A stretch of DNA of 64,000 bases, taken from positions 122,702 through 186,701 of the forward strand of contig JBEIEP010000001.1 in assembly GCA_040382935.1 (NCBI GenBank). The letters run 5' to 3'. Source of the DNA: JALQUL01 sp040382935. GTDB lineage: Bacteria > Pseudomonadota > Gammaproteobacteria > Burkholderiales > Burkholderiaceae_C. Below the pieces are notes generated by a model. It saw nothing but the letters and a program-made list of their open reading frames with translations. It searched no databases and was not told the DNA's origin. The translations under genes and the position numbers were made by a program. This document shows positions 1 through 8,506 of this stretch, one piece after another; the stretch's first letter is position 1, and every line of letters begins with the position of its first letter.

Positions 1-711
1 CTGTGGACTAAAGGGATCCAAAAACCCTTTGTTGGACCCCGCCGTCATCAAGCGCCGCTCAACACCCACTTTTTCCATAAGGCCGGTAAATCCGAAACCG
101 TCCATCAATACCCCTATCGATCCGACAACACTTGCCTTGTCTACATAAATTTTGTCTGCCGACACAGCGATGTAGTAGGCAGCGCTGGCGCAGCTTTCTT
201 CTACTACCGCATACACCGGCTTTTTGTAGATATCCTTCATACGCCGAATTTCATCGTTGATGATGCCTGCCTGAACCGGAGAACCACCCGGAGAATTGAT
301 CAGCAGAACAACCGCCATGGAATGGGAGTCCTCGAACGCATCACGCACCGCGCCCACGATGGCTGAAGCGCCCGCGTCTGTGCCGTCGGCAATCTCGCCT
401 TTTATCTCTACGACGGCAGTGTGAGGCACTCCCGCAGAACTAGGCGTGTGTCCGGTTTCCAACGCAAAGTAGGCAAACACCGCAAACAGGGTCATCCAGA
501 CTAGTCTGAAAAAAATCCGCCACCGGCGGGCGCTCCGTTTCTCTTTGAGGTAATCGCCAAACATAGCGGCCAACGCCAAGTTGGATACCACCGCATCACC
601 CGTCCCAGGCCTTGGCATTTCCCCTGCGTCTGTCCGTCCCTGCTTGGCCGGGTCAGACCCACGGGCTTGCGCAGATTCAAACGATCGATCAGCCGATGAG
701 GGATCTGTCAT
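1..711 (-). CDS. sppA: Signal peptide peptidase SppA, S49 family (3' end outside window)
   Basis: This is an inner-membrane serine protease of the S49 family, which in known members degrades leftover signal peptides. Only the first 237 codons lie in the window. A polar N-terminus is followed by one membrane segment at about residues 66-84. The S49 core then shows NSPGGS (139-144) and CASAAYY, whose Ser176 fits the nucleophile. Lys228 in SNKG sits 52 residues later, the spacing known for the Ser/Lys dyad of Bacillus SppA. The ATG lies 2 bases past the stop of the Rieske gene, so the two are probably co-transcribed. The length suggests the short, single-domain form of the family. The C-terminus cannot be judged. 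Confidence 0.9.
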   Translation of the reverse strand, partial: MTDPSSADRSFESAQARGSDPAKQGRTDAGEMPRPGTGDAVVSNLALAAMFGDYLKEKRSARRWRIFFRLVWMTLFAVFAYFALETGHTPSSAGVPHTAVVEIKGEIADGTDAGASAIVGAVRDAFEDSHSMAVVLLINSPGGSPVQAGIINDEIRRMKDIYKKPVYAVVEESCASAAYYIAVSADKIYVDKASVVGSIGVLMDGFGFTGLMEKVGVERRLMTAGSNKGFLDPFSPQ

Positions 712-713
712 AG

Positions 714-1094
714 TCAAAATTCCAAAGGTTTCATGAGGTAGGAAGTATGCCAGTGAACAATCCCATCCCATTCGGCGAGTTCAATTTTTATCAAGCCCCC
801 ACGGCATGGCCCTCCCACGCATTGTCCGGACAAGGGATGATAGGTGGCACCATGGGTGGCGCACATCAGCCATCGGCCTGTTTCGTCAAAAAAACGATCC
901 GGCTGGTAGTCCATTTCCATCGCCACATGGGTACATCGGTTTAGATACGCTGCCACTTGCCCATCCACGCGTACAGCAAAGGCGCGGCAGGTTTGCCCCG
1001 CATAAACCACATCAAAAGGCACGGCACGTCCCGCATTCTCCAGATCGCCGCTACTGCACAGTGCTATAGCCCGCACGGCATCGACATTAGGCAT
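714..1094 (-). CDS. Rieske [2Fe-2S] domain protein
   Basis: A small soluble ferredoxin-like protein of 126 residues. The two cluster-binding boxes are visible: C54-T-H56 in RCTHVAME and C78-A-T-H81 in CATHGATY, separated by 21 residues. This is the two-Cys, two-His pattern of Rieske centres. The ATG at 1094 overlaps the last 8 bases of the HAD phosphatase gene, which supports it over a start 14 codons upstream and implies translational coupling. It could act as an electron carrier or as the ferredoxin subunit of an oxygenase, but no oxygenase is nearby. Substrate and partner are unknown. Confidence 0.85.
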   Translation of the reverse strand: MPNVDAVRAIALCSSGDLENAGRAVPFDVVYAGQTCRAFAVRVDGQVAAYLNRCTHVAMEMDYQPDRFFDETGRWLMCATHGATYHPLSGQCVGGPCRGGLIKIELAEWDGIVHWHTSYLMKPLEF

Positions 1095-1761
1095 ACTGCA
1101 ACAAGCCTTGGTGCAAATCTTTGGGCGAATCGGCAATAAACAGTGGGCCCAATGGCGTCAGTTGCTCCAAGGGATGAGCCCCATAACTTACCCCCACCGC
1201 CGCGCATCCCGCGTTCAGCGCCATCTGCAAATCGTGGGTGGTATCGCCCACCATCAGCGTGTTGTGCGACCCACAACCGCACTCCTGCATGAGCTCAAGC
1301 AGCATCCTAGGTGAAGGCTTTCCCTCGGTTTGATCGGCTGTGCGTGATGCACAAAACAAGCCATCTACCGGCAGCTGCGCCATGGTGAGGTCAAGGCCAC
1401 GTCGACTTTTACCGGTCGCAATCGCTAGCTGATACCCCGCTTGTTTCAACGCCAGCAGCATCTCTAAAATGCCCGGGAACAAATGCAGGTCATCGGCACG
1501 CCTCTCGTAATGGTAGGCATAGCGTCTTGCCAACTCGGGGTATTGCGATGGGTTCATATCGGGTGCAACCCACTCAAGCGCTTGCCGCAGCCCCAGGCCA
1601 ATCACGTGGGATGCTCTCTCCAACCCCGGATCACGGCCGCCCACGTCAACGACTGCGCGCTGTATCGCCTCGGCGATGATGGCAGTAGAGTCAAACAAGG
1701 TGCCATCCCAATCGAAAATCATTAAATCGAATTGCCGCTGATTTACTGTAGGGTGGGTCAC
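1087..1761 (-). CDS. HAD-superfamily phosphatase (phosphoglycolate phosphatase-like)
   Basis: A 224-residue haloacid-dehalogenase-type hydrolase. Motif I is FDWDGT with nucleophile Asp17 and acid/base Asp19. A helical cap region follows, then motif II around ATGKS, a lysine in EGKPSP, and the motif III/IV acidic pair in VGDTTHD. This layout is that of the Gph/PGP branch, which removes phosphate from 2-phosphoglycolate or similar small phosphates. The real substrate cannot be read from the sequence. It is the first gene of a minus-strand unit with the Rieske gene (8-base overlap) and sppA. The 215 bases upstream, shared with the divergent ABC exporter, show no clear promoter. Confidence 0.85.
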   Translation of the reverse strand: MTHPTVNQRQFDLMIFDWDGTLFDSTAIIAEAIQRAVVDVGGRDPGLERASHVIGLGLRQALEWVAPDMNPSQYPELARRYAYHYERRADDLHLFPGILEMLLALKQAGYQLAIATGKSRRGLDLTMAQLPVDGLFCASRTADQTEGKPSPRMLLELMQECGCGSHNTLMVGDTTHDLQMALNAGCAAVGVSYGAHPLEQLTPLGPLFIADSPKDLHQGLLQYA

Positions 1762-1976
1762 AAACTACTTCCAGGAAGATTGCCAAAACACGAGAGTCGG
1801 TTAGCTGAGTTTATAGGAAGCCGTGATGCTCTACCATGGAACACGTGTGACCGTCAACCAGCCGAAGAAATGACATGATAGGTGAGCGCCACTTGAAATT
1901 GCCCGCGAGCCCCCCAAGCTAAGTCAACTGTTCTTAGGCTCCTCTTTTACTTCGCTTCCATCTCCCCCATGCCACC

Positions 1977-3782
1977 ATGAGCCAAACAACAACCGATAGA
2001 CCACAGCCCAAAAATCCAAGATCCTTGGTGGGACTGCTACCTTTCCTGCGGCCTTATACCGGTCCCATTGCTCTGGCTGGTGTATTTTTGGTTTTGGCGG
2101 CGTTGGCCACCTTGGCTTTTCCCTTGGCATTGCGTGGCCTAATTGACAGTGGCAGTTTTGGCAACGACCGCGCCAGCCAGACGCTGCTGCTACGGGACCA
2201 TTTTTTGCAACTTTTCGGTGTGGCCGTTGCTTTGGGCGTGTTTAGCGCAGCGCGGTTTTACATGGTGAGCTGGCTAGGCGAGCGCATCACTTCCGATTTG
2301 AAATCGGCCGTTTACGCCCACGTACTCAAGCAAAGCCCCGCATTCTTCGAAGTTACCCAAACCGGTGAGGTACTGTCGCGGCTGTCGGCTGACACCACAC
2401 TGGTGCAAACCGTGGTGGGGTCCTCGCTGTCAATGGGGCTGCGCAACGCCGTGATGGGTTTGGGTGCGTTAGCGCTTTTGGTATGGACCAACCCTTTGGT
2501 GATGGTGCAGGTGCTGGGGGCGCTGATTTTGGTCGTACTGCCCGCGATGTGGTTTGGTCGGCGGGTACGCAAATTGTCCCGCTCTAGCCAGGACCGGCTG
2601 GCCGACAGCAGCGCGATTGCCGCCGAAGTGCTGAATGCGATTCCGGTGGTACAAAGCTACGCAGCCGAGGGCAGAGAAGCCACACGCTTTAAGAACGCCA
2701 CAGAGAACGCCTTTACAACGGCGGTTAAGCGCAGCAAAGCAAGGGCCTTGCTGGTCGCATTCATCATTATTGCAACCAGCGCCGGTTTGCTTTGGGGTCT
2801 GTACACCGGGACCCAGGCGGTCTTGGCGGGCCGAATGACCGCCGGGCATCTGGGCCAAACGGTGGTGTATGTGCTTATTCTGGCCAGCGCCTTTGCCGTG
2901 TTGGGTGAGGTCTATGGAGATTTGTTGCGTGCAGCGGGCGCGACCGAGCGACTGATGGAACTGCTTGATACGCACTCCCCTATTCAATCACCCCCTTTAC
3001 CACTGCGGGTAACAGCGCGGGCTGAGGGAAGCGCAGTGGGCTTTCATGGTGTTGCTTTTCATTACCCGTCCAGGCCCGATCATCCTACCTTGGCGCAGTT
3101 TGACCTCACGGTTCCTTCAGGCCACACCGTTGCCTTGGTGGGGCCTAGCGGTGCGGGAAAATCCACGGTGTTTCAGTTGCTGCTGCGCTTTTATGACCCG
3201 CAGGCTGGACGTATCACCGTCAACGACCAAGCCATTACGCAACTGTCCCTAGAGGATTTGCGTGCGCAAGTGGGCATAGTGCCGCAGGACGCAGTCATTT
3301 TTTCTGGCACCGCCTTGGACAACATTCGCTACGGACGACCCGAGGCAAGTGAGCAAGAGGTTAAAGAGGCTGCTATTGCCGCCTATGCAGACGGATTCAT
3401 CACCGGGTTGCCCGATGGCTACCAAACGTTTCTGGGCGAGCGCGGTGTGCGCCTGTCAGGCGGGCAGCGCCAGCGCATCGCCATTGCACGTGCCATTTTG
3501 AAAAACCCCCCGCTGTTGCTGCTGGATGAAGCCACAAGCGCGCTGGATGCGGAAAGCGAGCAAATGGTACAAGCAGCACTGGAATCGGCTATGCGTGGGC
3601 GTACGACATTGGTGATTGCGCATCGCCTAGCCACGGTACAAAAAGCCGACCTTATCGTCGTTTTGGACCAAGGGCGTGTTGTGGAACAAGGCACACACAA
3701 CGAGCTCATTTTGCAATCTGGCATATATGCCCGCCTGGCGGCATTGCAGTTTGACCGCGAAACACCAAGCCCGGCGCGATAA
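1977..3782 (+). CDS. ABC exporter, fused membrane and ATPase domains (MsbA-like)
   Basis: A 601-residue half-transporter that would work as a homodimer in the inner membrane. The N-terminal half (about 25-320) carries the type-1 exporter transmembrane domain. The C-terminal half is the nucleotide-binding domain, with Walker A GPSGAGKST at 389-397, signature LSGGQ at 493-497, Walker B LLLLDE at 513-518 and switch His549. Such proteins export lipids, drugs or peptides. MsbA itself flips lipid A, and lipid A acyltransferase genes lie 2 kb away, but that link is only suggestive. No clear Shine-Dalgarno precedes the ATG. The gene stands alone between divergent and independent neighbours. Confidence 0.88.
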   Translation: MSQTTTDRPQPKNPRSLVGLLPFLRPYTGPIALAGVFLVLAALATLAFPLALRGLIDSGSFGNDRASQTLLLRDHFLQLFGVAVALGVFSAARFYMVSWLGERITSDLKSAVYAHVLKQSPAFFEVTQTGEVLSRLSADTTLVQTVVGSSLSMGLRNAVMGLGALALLVWTNPLVMVQVLGALILVVLPAMWFGRRVRKLSRSSQDRLADSSAIAAEVLNAIPVVQSYAAEGREATRFKNATENAFTTAVKRSKARALLVAFIIIATSAGLLWGLYTGTQAVLAGRMTAGHLGQTVVYVLILASAFAVLGEVYGDLLRAAGATERLMELLDTHSPIQSPPLPLRVTARAEGSAVGFHGVAFHYPSRPDHPTLAQFDLTVPSGHTVALVGPSGAGKSTVFQLLLRFYDPQAGRITVNDQAITQLSLEDLRAQVGIVPQDAVIFSGTALDNIRYGRPEASEQEVKEAAIAAYADGFITGLPDGYQTFLGERGVRLSGGQRQRIAIARAILKNPPLLLLDEATSALDAESEQMVQAALESAMRGRTTLVIAHRLATVQKADLIVVLDQGRVVEQGTHNELILQSGIYARLAALQFDRETPSPAR

Positions 3783-3814
3783 GTCAGGATCACTATTGCT
3801 CTAGGGTTATACAT

Positions 3815-3843
3815 TTGACGCATCATGCGTTTGCATCATTACT
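3815..3843 (+). promoter_or_regulatory. Candidate gdhA promoter overlapping a 13-bp palindrome
   Basis: TTGACG at 3815-3820 matches five of six bases of a sigma-70 -35 box. Seventeen bases later ATTACT (3838-3843) is a weak -10. A perfect inverted repeat, ACGCAT-C-ATGCGT (3818-3830), overlaps the -35 box and spacer, where a repressor could act. No protein can be assigned to it. The -10 is poor, so this is tentative. Confidence 0.35.
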
Positions 3844-3921
3844 AATTAAGTACAAGGCCTTGGACAAATCGTGGCGGTAGACCTACAGTTCGGGAACCTC
3901 CACTCGTGTTTAAACTGCACC

Positions 3922-5265
3922 ATGTCATCTAACAACGGCCCTCGAGTCCAATCCACCGATAGAAGTCAAGCCAATAGCGCGCATTCACAGTCCAGCGCCT
4001 TGCCTTCCTACCTACAAGCAGACAACCTAGGGCCATGGGGCAATTTTTTGCAGCAAGTGGACCGCGTTGTCCCCTATCTCGGACCGCTGGCTCGCTGGGC
4101 AGAGACGCTTAAGCGTCCCAAGCGCATCTTGATAGTAGATGTACCCATCCACTTAGACGACGGCAGCGTGGCCCATTTTGAGGGCTACCGGGTACAGCAC
4201 AACACCTCGCGTGGCCCCGGCAAAGGGGGGGTACGCTTCCACCAAGACGTGACGCTTTCTGAAGTGATGGCGCTGTCGGCCTGGATGTCTATCAAAAACG
4301 CTGCAGTCAACGTGCCCTACGGCGGTGCCAAGGGTGGCATTCGAGTCAATCCAAAGACACTTTCGTTGGGTGAGCTAGAACGCATGACACGACGCTACAC
4401 CAGCGAAATTGGCATCATCATCGGACCGACCAAAGACATTCCCGCGCCCGACGTCAACACCAATGAACAAATCATGGCTTGGATGATGGACACCTACTCC
4501 ATGAACGAAGGCTCGACAGCAACTGGTGTGGTCACCGGAAAACCAATCCATTTGGGAGGATCCTTGGGCCGCAAGGACGCGACTGGGCGCGGCGTTTATA
4601 CCGTAGGTGTTCAAGCTGCACGCCATCTAGGTATGTCAATTGCAGGGGCTCGTGTTGTGGTTCAGGGGTTTGGCAATGTGGGCGGCGTAGCGGCAAGGTT
4701 GTTTACTGAATCAGGTGCCCGAGTAATTGCTGTACAAGACCATGGCGGAACCGTTTATCAGGAGTCGGGGCTGGACGTGCCCAACCTGTTAGCCCATGTG
4801 CAGGCCTATGGCACGGTGAAGGGTTTTGTTGGCGCCGAGGTGGTTCCAAATGAAAAATTCTGGGATATCGAAAGCGACATTCTGATACCGGCAGCCTTGG
4901 AGTCACAAATCACAGCAACTAACGCCCACCGCATCAAAACCCGCATGATCATTGAGGGAGCCAACGGCCCAACCACACCCTCTGCCGACGATATCTTGCA
5001 CGACCGCGGCATACTGGTTGTTCCCGACGTCATCGCCAATGCGGGTGGCGTAACGGTAAGTTATTTTGAATGGGTGCAGGATTTTTCCAGCTTTTTCTGG
5101 GACGAGGCTGAAATCAACGCACGATTGGTACGCATTATGCAAGAGGCGTTTGATGCGGTCTGGGCAGTTGCTGCAGAACACCGGGTTAGCCTGCGAACCG
5201 CGACCTTTATTGTGGCATGTAAACGCATTTTGCATGCCCGAGAACTGCGCGGGCTTTACCCTTGA
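3922..5265 (+). CDS. gdhA: Glutamate dehydrogenase (Glu/Leu/Phe/Val dehydrogenase family)
   Basis: This enzyme interconverts glutamate with 2-oxoglutarate and ammonium, linking nitrogen and carbon metabolism. The 447-residue protein has the usual N-terminal substrate domain with PYGGAKGG (catalytic-type Lys137) and KDIPAPDVNT. The dinucleotide-binding domain follows with GFGNVG at 249-254. The conserved N-terminus LPSYLQADNLGPWG supports the ATG at 3922. A GTG at 3871 would add 17 unconserved residues. NAD versus NADP preference cannot be decided by eye. It is monocistronic, with a candidate promoter and palindrome at 3815-3843 and a GC-rich hairpin just downstream. Confidence 0.92.
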   Translation: MSSNNGPRVQSTDRSQANSAHSQSSALPSYLQADNLGPWGNFLQQVDRVVPYLGPLARWAETLKRPKRILIVDVPIHLDDGSVAHFEGYRVQHNTSRGPGKGGVRFHQDVTLSEVMALSAWMSIKNAAVNVPYGGAKGGIRVNPKTLSLGELERMTRRYTSEIGIIIGPTKDIPAPDVNTNEQIMAWMMDTYSMNEGSTATGVVTGKPIHLGGSLGRKDATGRGVYTVGVQAARHLGMSIAGARVVVQGFGNVGGVAARLFTESGARVIAVQDHGGTVYQESGLDVPNLLAHVQAYGTVKGFVGAEVVPNEKFWDIESDILIPAALESQITATNAHRIKTRMIIEGANGPTTPSADDILHDRGILVVPDVIANAGGVTVSYFEWVQDFSSFFWDEAEINARLVRIMQEAFDAVWAVAAEHRVSLRTATFIVACKRILHARELRGLYP

Positions 5266-5279
5266 TCGGTGATGAAGGT

Positions 5280-5295
5280 CCCGGGGTTTCCCGGG
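5280..5295. terminator. GC-rich hairpin between convergent genes
   Basis: CCCGGG-GTTT-CCCGGG forms a six-pair stem with a four-base loop. It lies between the ends of gdhA and the minus-strand acyltransferase gene. It could end transcription from both sides, but no T-tract follows on either strand, so it is not a classic intrinsic terminator. Confidence 0.35.
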
Positions 5296-5313
5296 GCGCA
5301 CAGTGACGGGGTC

Positions 5314-6210
5314 TTAATACACCGAAGCCTGCCCAGGCGGACGGTGTTTGTAGCGCCTATGAACCCATAAATACTGGCTGGGGTGTTCACCGATATAGCC
5401 TTCTAAGGTCTGGTTCATGCGAAGCGTATCGGCATACAAGTCGTTGGTCGGGAAATTTGCCCACGCGGGTCTGAACTCAATGTCGTAGCCGGTTGGGGTC
5501 ATAACGGACAATAAAGGAATCACCCGCGCCTTGCCCAGTCGAGCGAACCGCGAAAGACTGGGTATGGTGGTGGTGCTCACACCAAAAAAAGGCACAAACA
5601 GACTTTCTTCGGGGCCAAATCCCATATCGGGGAGCAAGGCCAACATTCCGCCAGCTTTCAGGTCTTTGACCACGTCCCGCACGCCAGCGGCACGGTCATA
5701 CATTTTGATTTTGCCAAAGCGCTGGCGCCTGTCGTAAATCCAAGCATCAATCACCGGGTTGGACTGCGGGGTGTAGATGTCAGTCAGCGGGCGTGACAAT
5801 TGTTGGGTGACCGCCATGCCAGCCGCATCCAGACCAATGAAGTGCGGCACAAACAACACGATAGCGCCCGGTTCGCTCAATGCCTGCACATCACCGGTGA
5901 TTCGCAAACGTTTTCGCACCAGCCATGATGGCCCGTACCACAACCATATACGGTCCAACATAGACACCATCAATGCCACCATGTGCGCCTTGACCAGCGC
6001 CCGCAATGCGTCAGAGCTGAGGTTCGGAAAAGCGATTCCCAAGTTGATTGTCGCGACCCGGCGTCGGCTTCGTGCGCCAAAAAAAGCAAGCCAACCCAGC
6101 AAGGTTCCGATCGCACGTGCCACGAAAAGAGGCAAGCATGCCCAAACCGTAAAAAAGGCGGTCAACGCGATTCCGATAGGCTTTTTTATCCATCCCGGCA
6201 GTCGTTTCAC
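5314..6210 (-). CDS. LpxL/HtrB-family lipid A acyltransferase (second of tandem pair)
   Basis: A 298-residue member of the lysophospholipid/lipid A secondary acyltransferase family. It would add an acyl chain from acyl-ACP to lipid A at the inner membrane. A hydrophobic anchor occupies about residues 10-45. The catalytic HX4D box is HFIGLD (His123, Asp128), and the C-terminal YLWVHRRYKHRP matches the family end. It overlaps the upstream acyltransferase gene by 4 bases (ATGA), so the two are coupled. Which one adds which chain (lauroyl or myristoyl) cannot be told. The pair probably acts in sequence on the same lipid A. Confidence 0.88.
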   Translation of the reverse strand: MKRLPGWIKKPIGIALTAFFTVWACLPLFVARAIGTLLGWLAFFGARSRRRVATINLGIAFPNLSSDALRALVKAHMVALMVSMLDRIWLWYGPSWLVRKRLRITGDVQALSEPGAIVLFVPHFIGLDAAGMAVTQQLSRPLTDIYTPQSNPVIDAWIYDRRQRFGKIKMYDRAAGVRDVVKDLKAGGMLALLPDMGFGPEESLFVPFFGVSTTTIPSLSRFARLGKARVIPLLSVMTPTGYDIEFRPAWANFPTNDLYADTLRMNQTLEGYIGEHPSQYLWVHRRYKHRPPGQASVY

Positions 6211-7052
6211 GTTGAGGCCTTTCTAGGCTGTTTGTACCTTGCATACGACCAAAGGTACTGCGAAGGGCGCTTCAATATCGCACGCTCCATCGCCACGTTG
6301 ATTTGCATACAGGCCTGCGTCAAAACCTCAGACAAAACCTCGCCATCCTGCAAAAGAGGTTCAACGTGGATGCGATAACCTCTGGCCCAGGAAAGGCGCT
6401 CACCCCATCCTACCAAAACCACAGAGCCACTTTGCTGCGCCAGACGCGCGGCCAAGGTCATGGTATAGGCCGGTTGACCGAAAAACGGTGCCCATACCCC
6501 CATCCCCTCGGGAGGTACTTGATCGGGCAATACGCCAACGGCTCGCCCTTGCTTGAGCGCTTTCAACAGTTGGCGCACCCCACCGGCCGTCGTGGGGAAG
6601 GCAGCAAGGCCCGCGCGATTGCGCGATGTGGCAACGACCTCTTCCATGATGCGTTGCCGTGGTGGCCGAAACAGCACCGTAAAGTCGCCGTGGGTGCGGC
6701 CAAAATGCCTAGCCCAGGCCTGCCCTATGATTTCAAAACTACCCAAATGCGGCATCAAAAACAAGAGGCCCTGCTTCTCGGCATAGGCCTGTTCTATCAG
6801 CTCAATGCCAGACCACTGCACCTTGGGTAGGCGTCCCATCCACATTTTTGGCGTTTCCATCACCATTTTCCCGGCTTGCGCCACAGAGGCCAAGGTGTCG
6901 CCTGATGCTACGCCTGCTTGGTGCGCATGGTGCAACAAGCGCTTGCGGTAAGTGGGCGAAGCAATAAACGCCACCCAGCCCAATGCCGCCCCAGCACTGT
7001 GCAGCAGCCACAACGGCCAGAGGGACAAGAATCGAAAAAAAAGCAAAACCAC
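6207..7052 (-). CDS. LpxL/HtrB-family acyltransferase (first of tandem pair)
   Basis: A 281-residue paralogue of the following gene. It has an N-terminal membrane segment at about 5-30 and the catalytic HX4E motif HLGSFE (His102, Glu107). The conserved VLPDQVPPEGMGVWAPFFG block and the SQYLWSYARYK end belong to the LpxL family. It lies 3 bases downstream of the DUF1840 gene and overlaps the second acyltransferase by 4 bases, so the three genes likely form one transcript. It lacks the longer N-terminus of enterobacterial LpxL. The role in LPS maturation comes from the family; its chain specificity is unknown. Confidence 0.87.
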   Translation of the reverse strand: MVLLFFRFLSLWPLWLLHSAGAALGWVAFIASPTYRKRLLHHAHQAGVASGDTLASVAQAGKMVMETPKMWMGRLPKVQWSGIELIEQAYAEKQGLLFLMPHLGSFEIIGQAWARHFGRTHGDFTVLFRPPRQRIMEEVVATSRNRAGLAAFPTTAGGVRQLLKALKQGRAVGVLPDQVPPEGMGVWAPFFGQPAYTMTLAARLAQQSGSVVLVGWGERLSWARGYRIHVEPLLQDGEVLSEVLTQACMQINVAMERAILKRPSQYLWSYARYKQPRKAST

Positions 7053-7055
7053 CGC

Positions 7056-7397
7056 CTACACGCCCCAGACGATATCCGCGTCGGAGCGCTGGCAACGCCT
7101 GAGCATCTCCAGCATGGGCTGCGCACGTTGGCGTAGGCTCACCGTATCGTGATCGGAACCCATTTCGCCCGTCGACTCATCGCTTAAGGCCTGGCTCCCC
7201 TTGGTCGTCAGTTCTTCCCTTTGCGCTTCCTCTTGGGTAATTACCGCCTCAATCGCAACGATTGCCATGTGCATTTGAACAGGCTGGATAATCCCCTGTG
7301 CGTCGGGTGATTTACCCATGATCTCAAGTATCCTGAGGCCGTTAGGCTCCAACATGATAAGGTCGCCCGTCACCTTTGATTTGAATTTGAAAAGCAT
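7056..7397 (-). CDS. DUF1840 family protein
   Basis: A 113-residue cytoplasmic protein of unknown function. The start MLFKFKSKVTGDLIMLEPNG and the tail ending QPMLEMLRRCQ are typical of the DUF1840 family, found mainly in betaproteobacteria. AGGATC lies 4 bases before the ATG at 7397 and fixes the start; a reading 14 codons longer is unlikely. The middle region (about 45-85) is rich in charged residues and probably flexible. No catalytic residues or metal-binding motif are apparent. It appears to be the first gene of the unit with the two acyltransferases. Confidence 0.8.
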   Translation of the reverse strand: MLFKFKSKVTGDLIMLEPNGLRILEIMGKSPDAQGIIQPVQMHMAIVAIEAVITQEEAQREELTTKGSQALSDESTGEMGSDHDTVSLRQRAQPMLEMLRRCQRSDADIVWGV

Positions 7398-7483
7398 AGT
7401 GATCCTAAGTAATTGCGCTACAAACGCTGTCTCTGCCATTTTGCCTGAATAAGCCTAGGTCTTCACCCTCATTGCTTGTCACC

Positions 7484-8278
7484 ATGTCCTCTGCTATGCC
7501 ACTCACTTCACCTCCAACAAAGCAACCCAACCGATTCCCGGTTGCGTTGGTAGGTGCGGGTCCGGGTGACCCTGAACTACTAACCTTAAAGGCGCTTTTG
7601 CGTCTGCAAAATGCCGACGTGGTGGTGTTTGACCACCTGATTTCGAACGAGGTACTTGCGTTGGTATCACCCTTGGCACAACAAATATTTGCTGGAAAAC
7701 GACGCAACGAGCACAGCATGCGCCAAGAAAAAATCAATCAACTACTGATCGATTTAGCACGAGCGGGCAAACGGGTTGTCCGGTTAAAAGGCGGTGACCC
7801 CTTTATATTTGGGCGCGGCGGCGAAGAAATGCAAGCGCTGGCCAATGCGGGTGTTGCCTTTGAAGTGGTGCCCGGCATTACCTCGGCCAATGCCGCATCA
7901 TGCTACGCCGGGATCCCACTTACCCACCGGGATCACGCACAATCAGTGTTGTTTGTGACTGGGCATCTCAAAGACGGAACGGCCAACCTCGACTGGTACG
8001 ACTTGGTGAAACCCCATCAAACCGTCGTGATTTATATGGGCCTTAGCGGCGCAGTCAGCATTTGCGAGCAGTTAATCGCGCACGGAGCGCCCGCGTCTAG
8101 GGCCATTGCGGTCGTGCAATCGGCCAGCTTGCCCCATCAGAAAGTGTGGCTAAGCACTTTGGGTGAGCTGCCCCACAAGCTGGCGGCGCAAGGCATAGCA
8201 TCCCCCGCCCTGCTCATCATAGGAGACGTCGCCGCCCTGCATAACACCCTACAGTGGAGGGTTGAACGGACGGAATAA
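7484..8278 (+). CDS. cobA: Uroporphyrinogen-III C-methyltransferase
   Basis: This SAM-dependent enzyme methylates uroporphyrinogen III at C2 and C7 to make precorrin-2, the branch point to sirohaem and cobalamin. The 264-residue protein carries the family's GAGPGDPELLT (24-34), the RLKGGDPFIFGRGGEE block and VPGITSA. It is a stand-alone methyltransferase, not fused to a CysG dehydrogenase/ferrochelatase module. In bacteria with this arrangement it often serves sirohaem for sulfite or nitrite reduction. The ATG at 7484 is preferred over a TTG at 7472, though neither has a strong ribosome site. It is divergent from the DUF1840 gene. Confidence 0.92.
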   Translation: MSSAMPLTSPPTKQPNRFPVALVGAGPGDPELLTLKALLRLQNADVVVFDHLISNEVLALVSPLAQQIFAGKRRNEHSMRQEKINQLLIDLARAGKRVVRLKGGDPFIFGRGGEEMQALANAGVAFEVVPGITSANAASCYAGIPLTHRDHAQSVLFVTGHLKDGTANLDWYDLVKPHQTVVIYMGLSGAVSICEQLIAHGAPASRAIAVVQSASLPHQKVWLSTLGELPHKLAAQGIASPALLIIGDVAALHNTLQWRVERTE

Positions 8279-8284
8279 TTGCGA

Positions 8285-8455
8285 TCAACCGCCCTTGTGT
8301 GGGCGCTTGCCTACGTTCTTTTTGCTGCGGGTTGAAGGGCCACGCTCCAAACTAATCTTCTGGCCCACCCCACCGCGACGCAAGGTTTGGCCGTTAGGTG
8401 GCGTAGGCGCCGGGGTGCGTTTACGATCGGCTTCGGTCACGATTTTGTTGCCCAT
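8285..8455 (-). CDS. Small basic protein, 56 residues, unknown function
   Basis: A short gene with good support: a GGAG ribosome site 7 bases before ATG and no internal stop. The protein begins MGNKIVTEADRKR, has a proline-rich stretch (APTPPNG, 16-22) and ends in a strongly basic tail with KKNVGKRPHKGG. There is no membrane segment, no cysteine and no recognisable domain. The basic, low-complexity composition would fit nucleic-acid or ribosome binding, but that is a guess. It ends 6 bases from the convergent stop of cobA and lies downstream of the amino-acid transporter ATPase gene, 51 bases away. Confidence 0.65.
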   Translation of the reverse strand: MGNKIVTEADRKRTPAPTPPNGQTLRRGGVGQKISLERGPSTRSKKNVGKRPHKGG

Positions 8456-8506
8456 TTGGTAACTCCAATGAATTTAAAAGATGGGCTATTCTAAAGGGGC
8501 GGTGAC

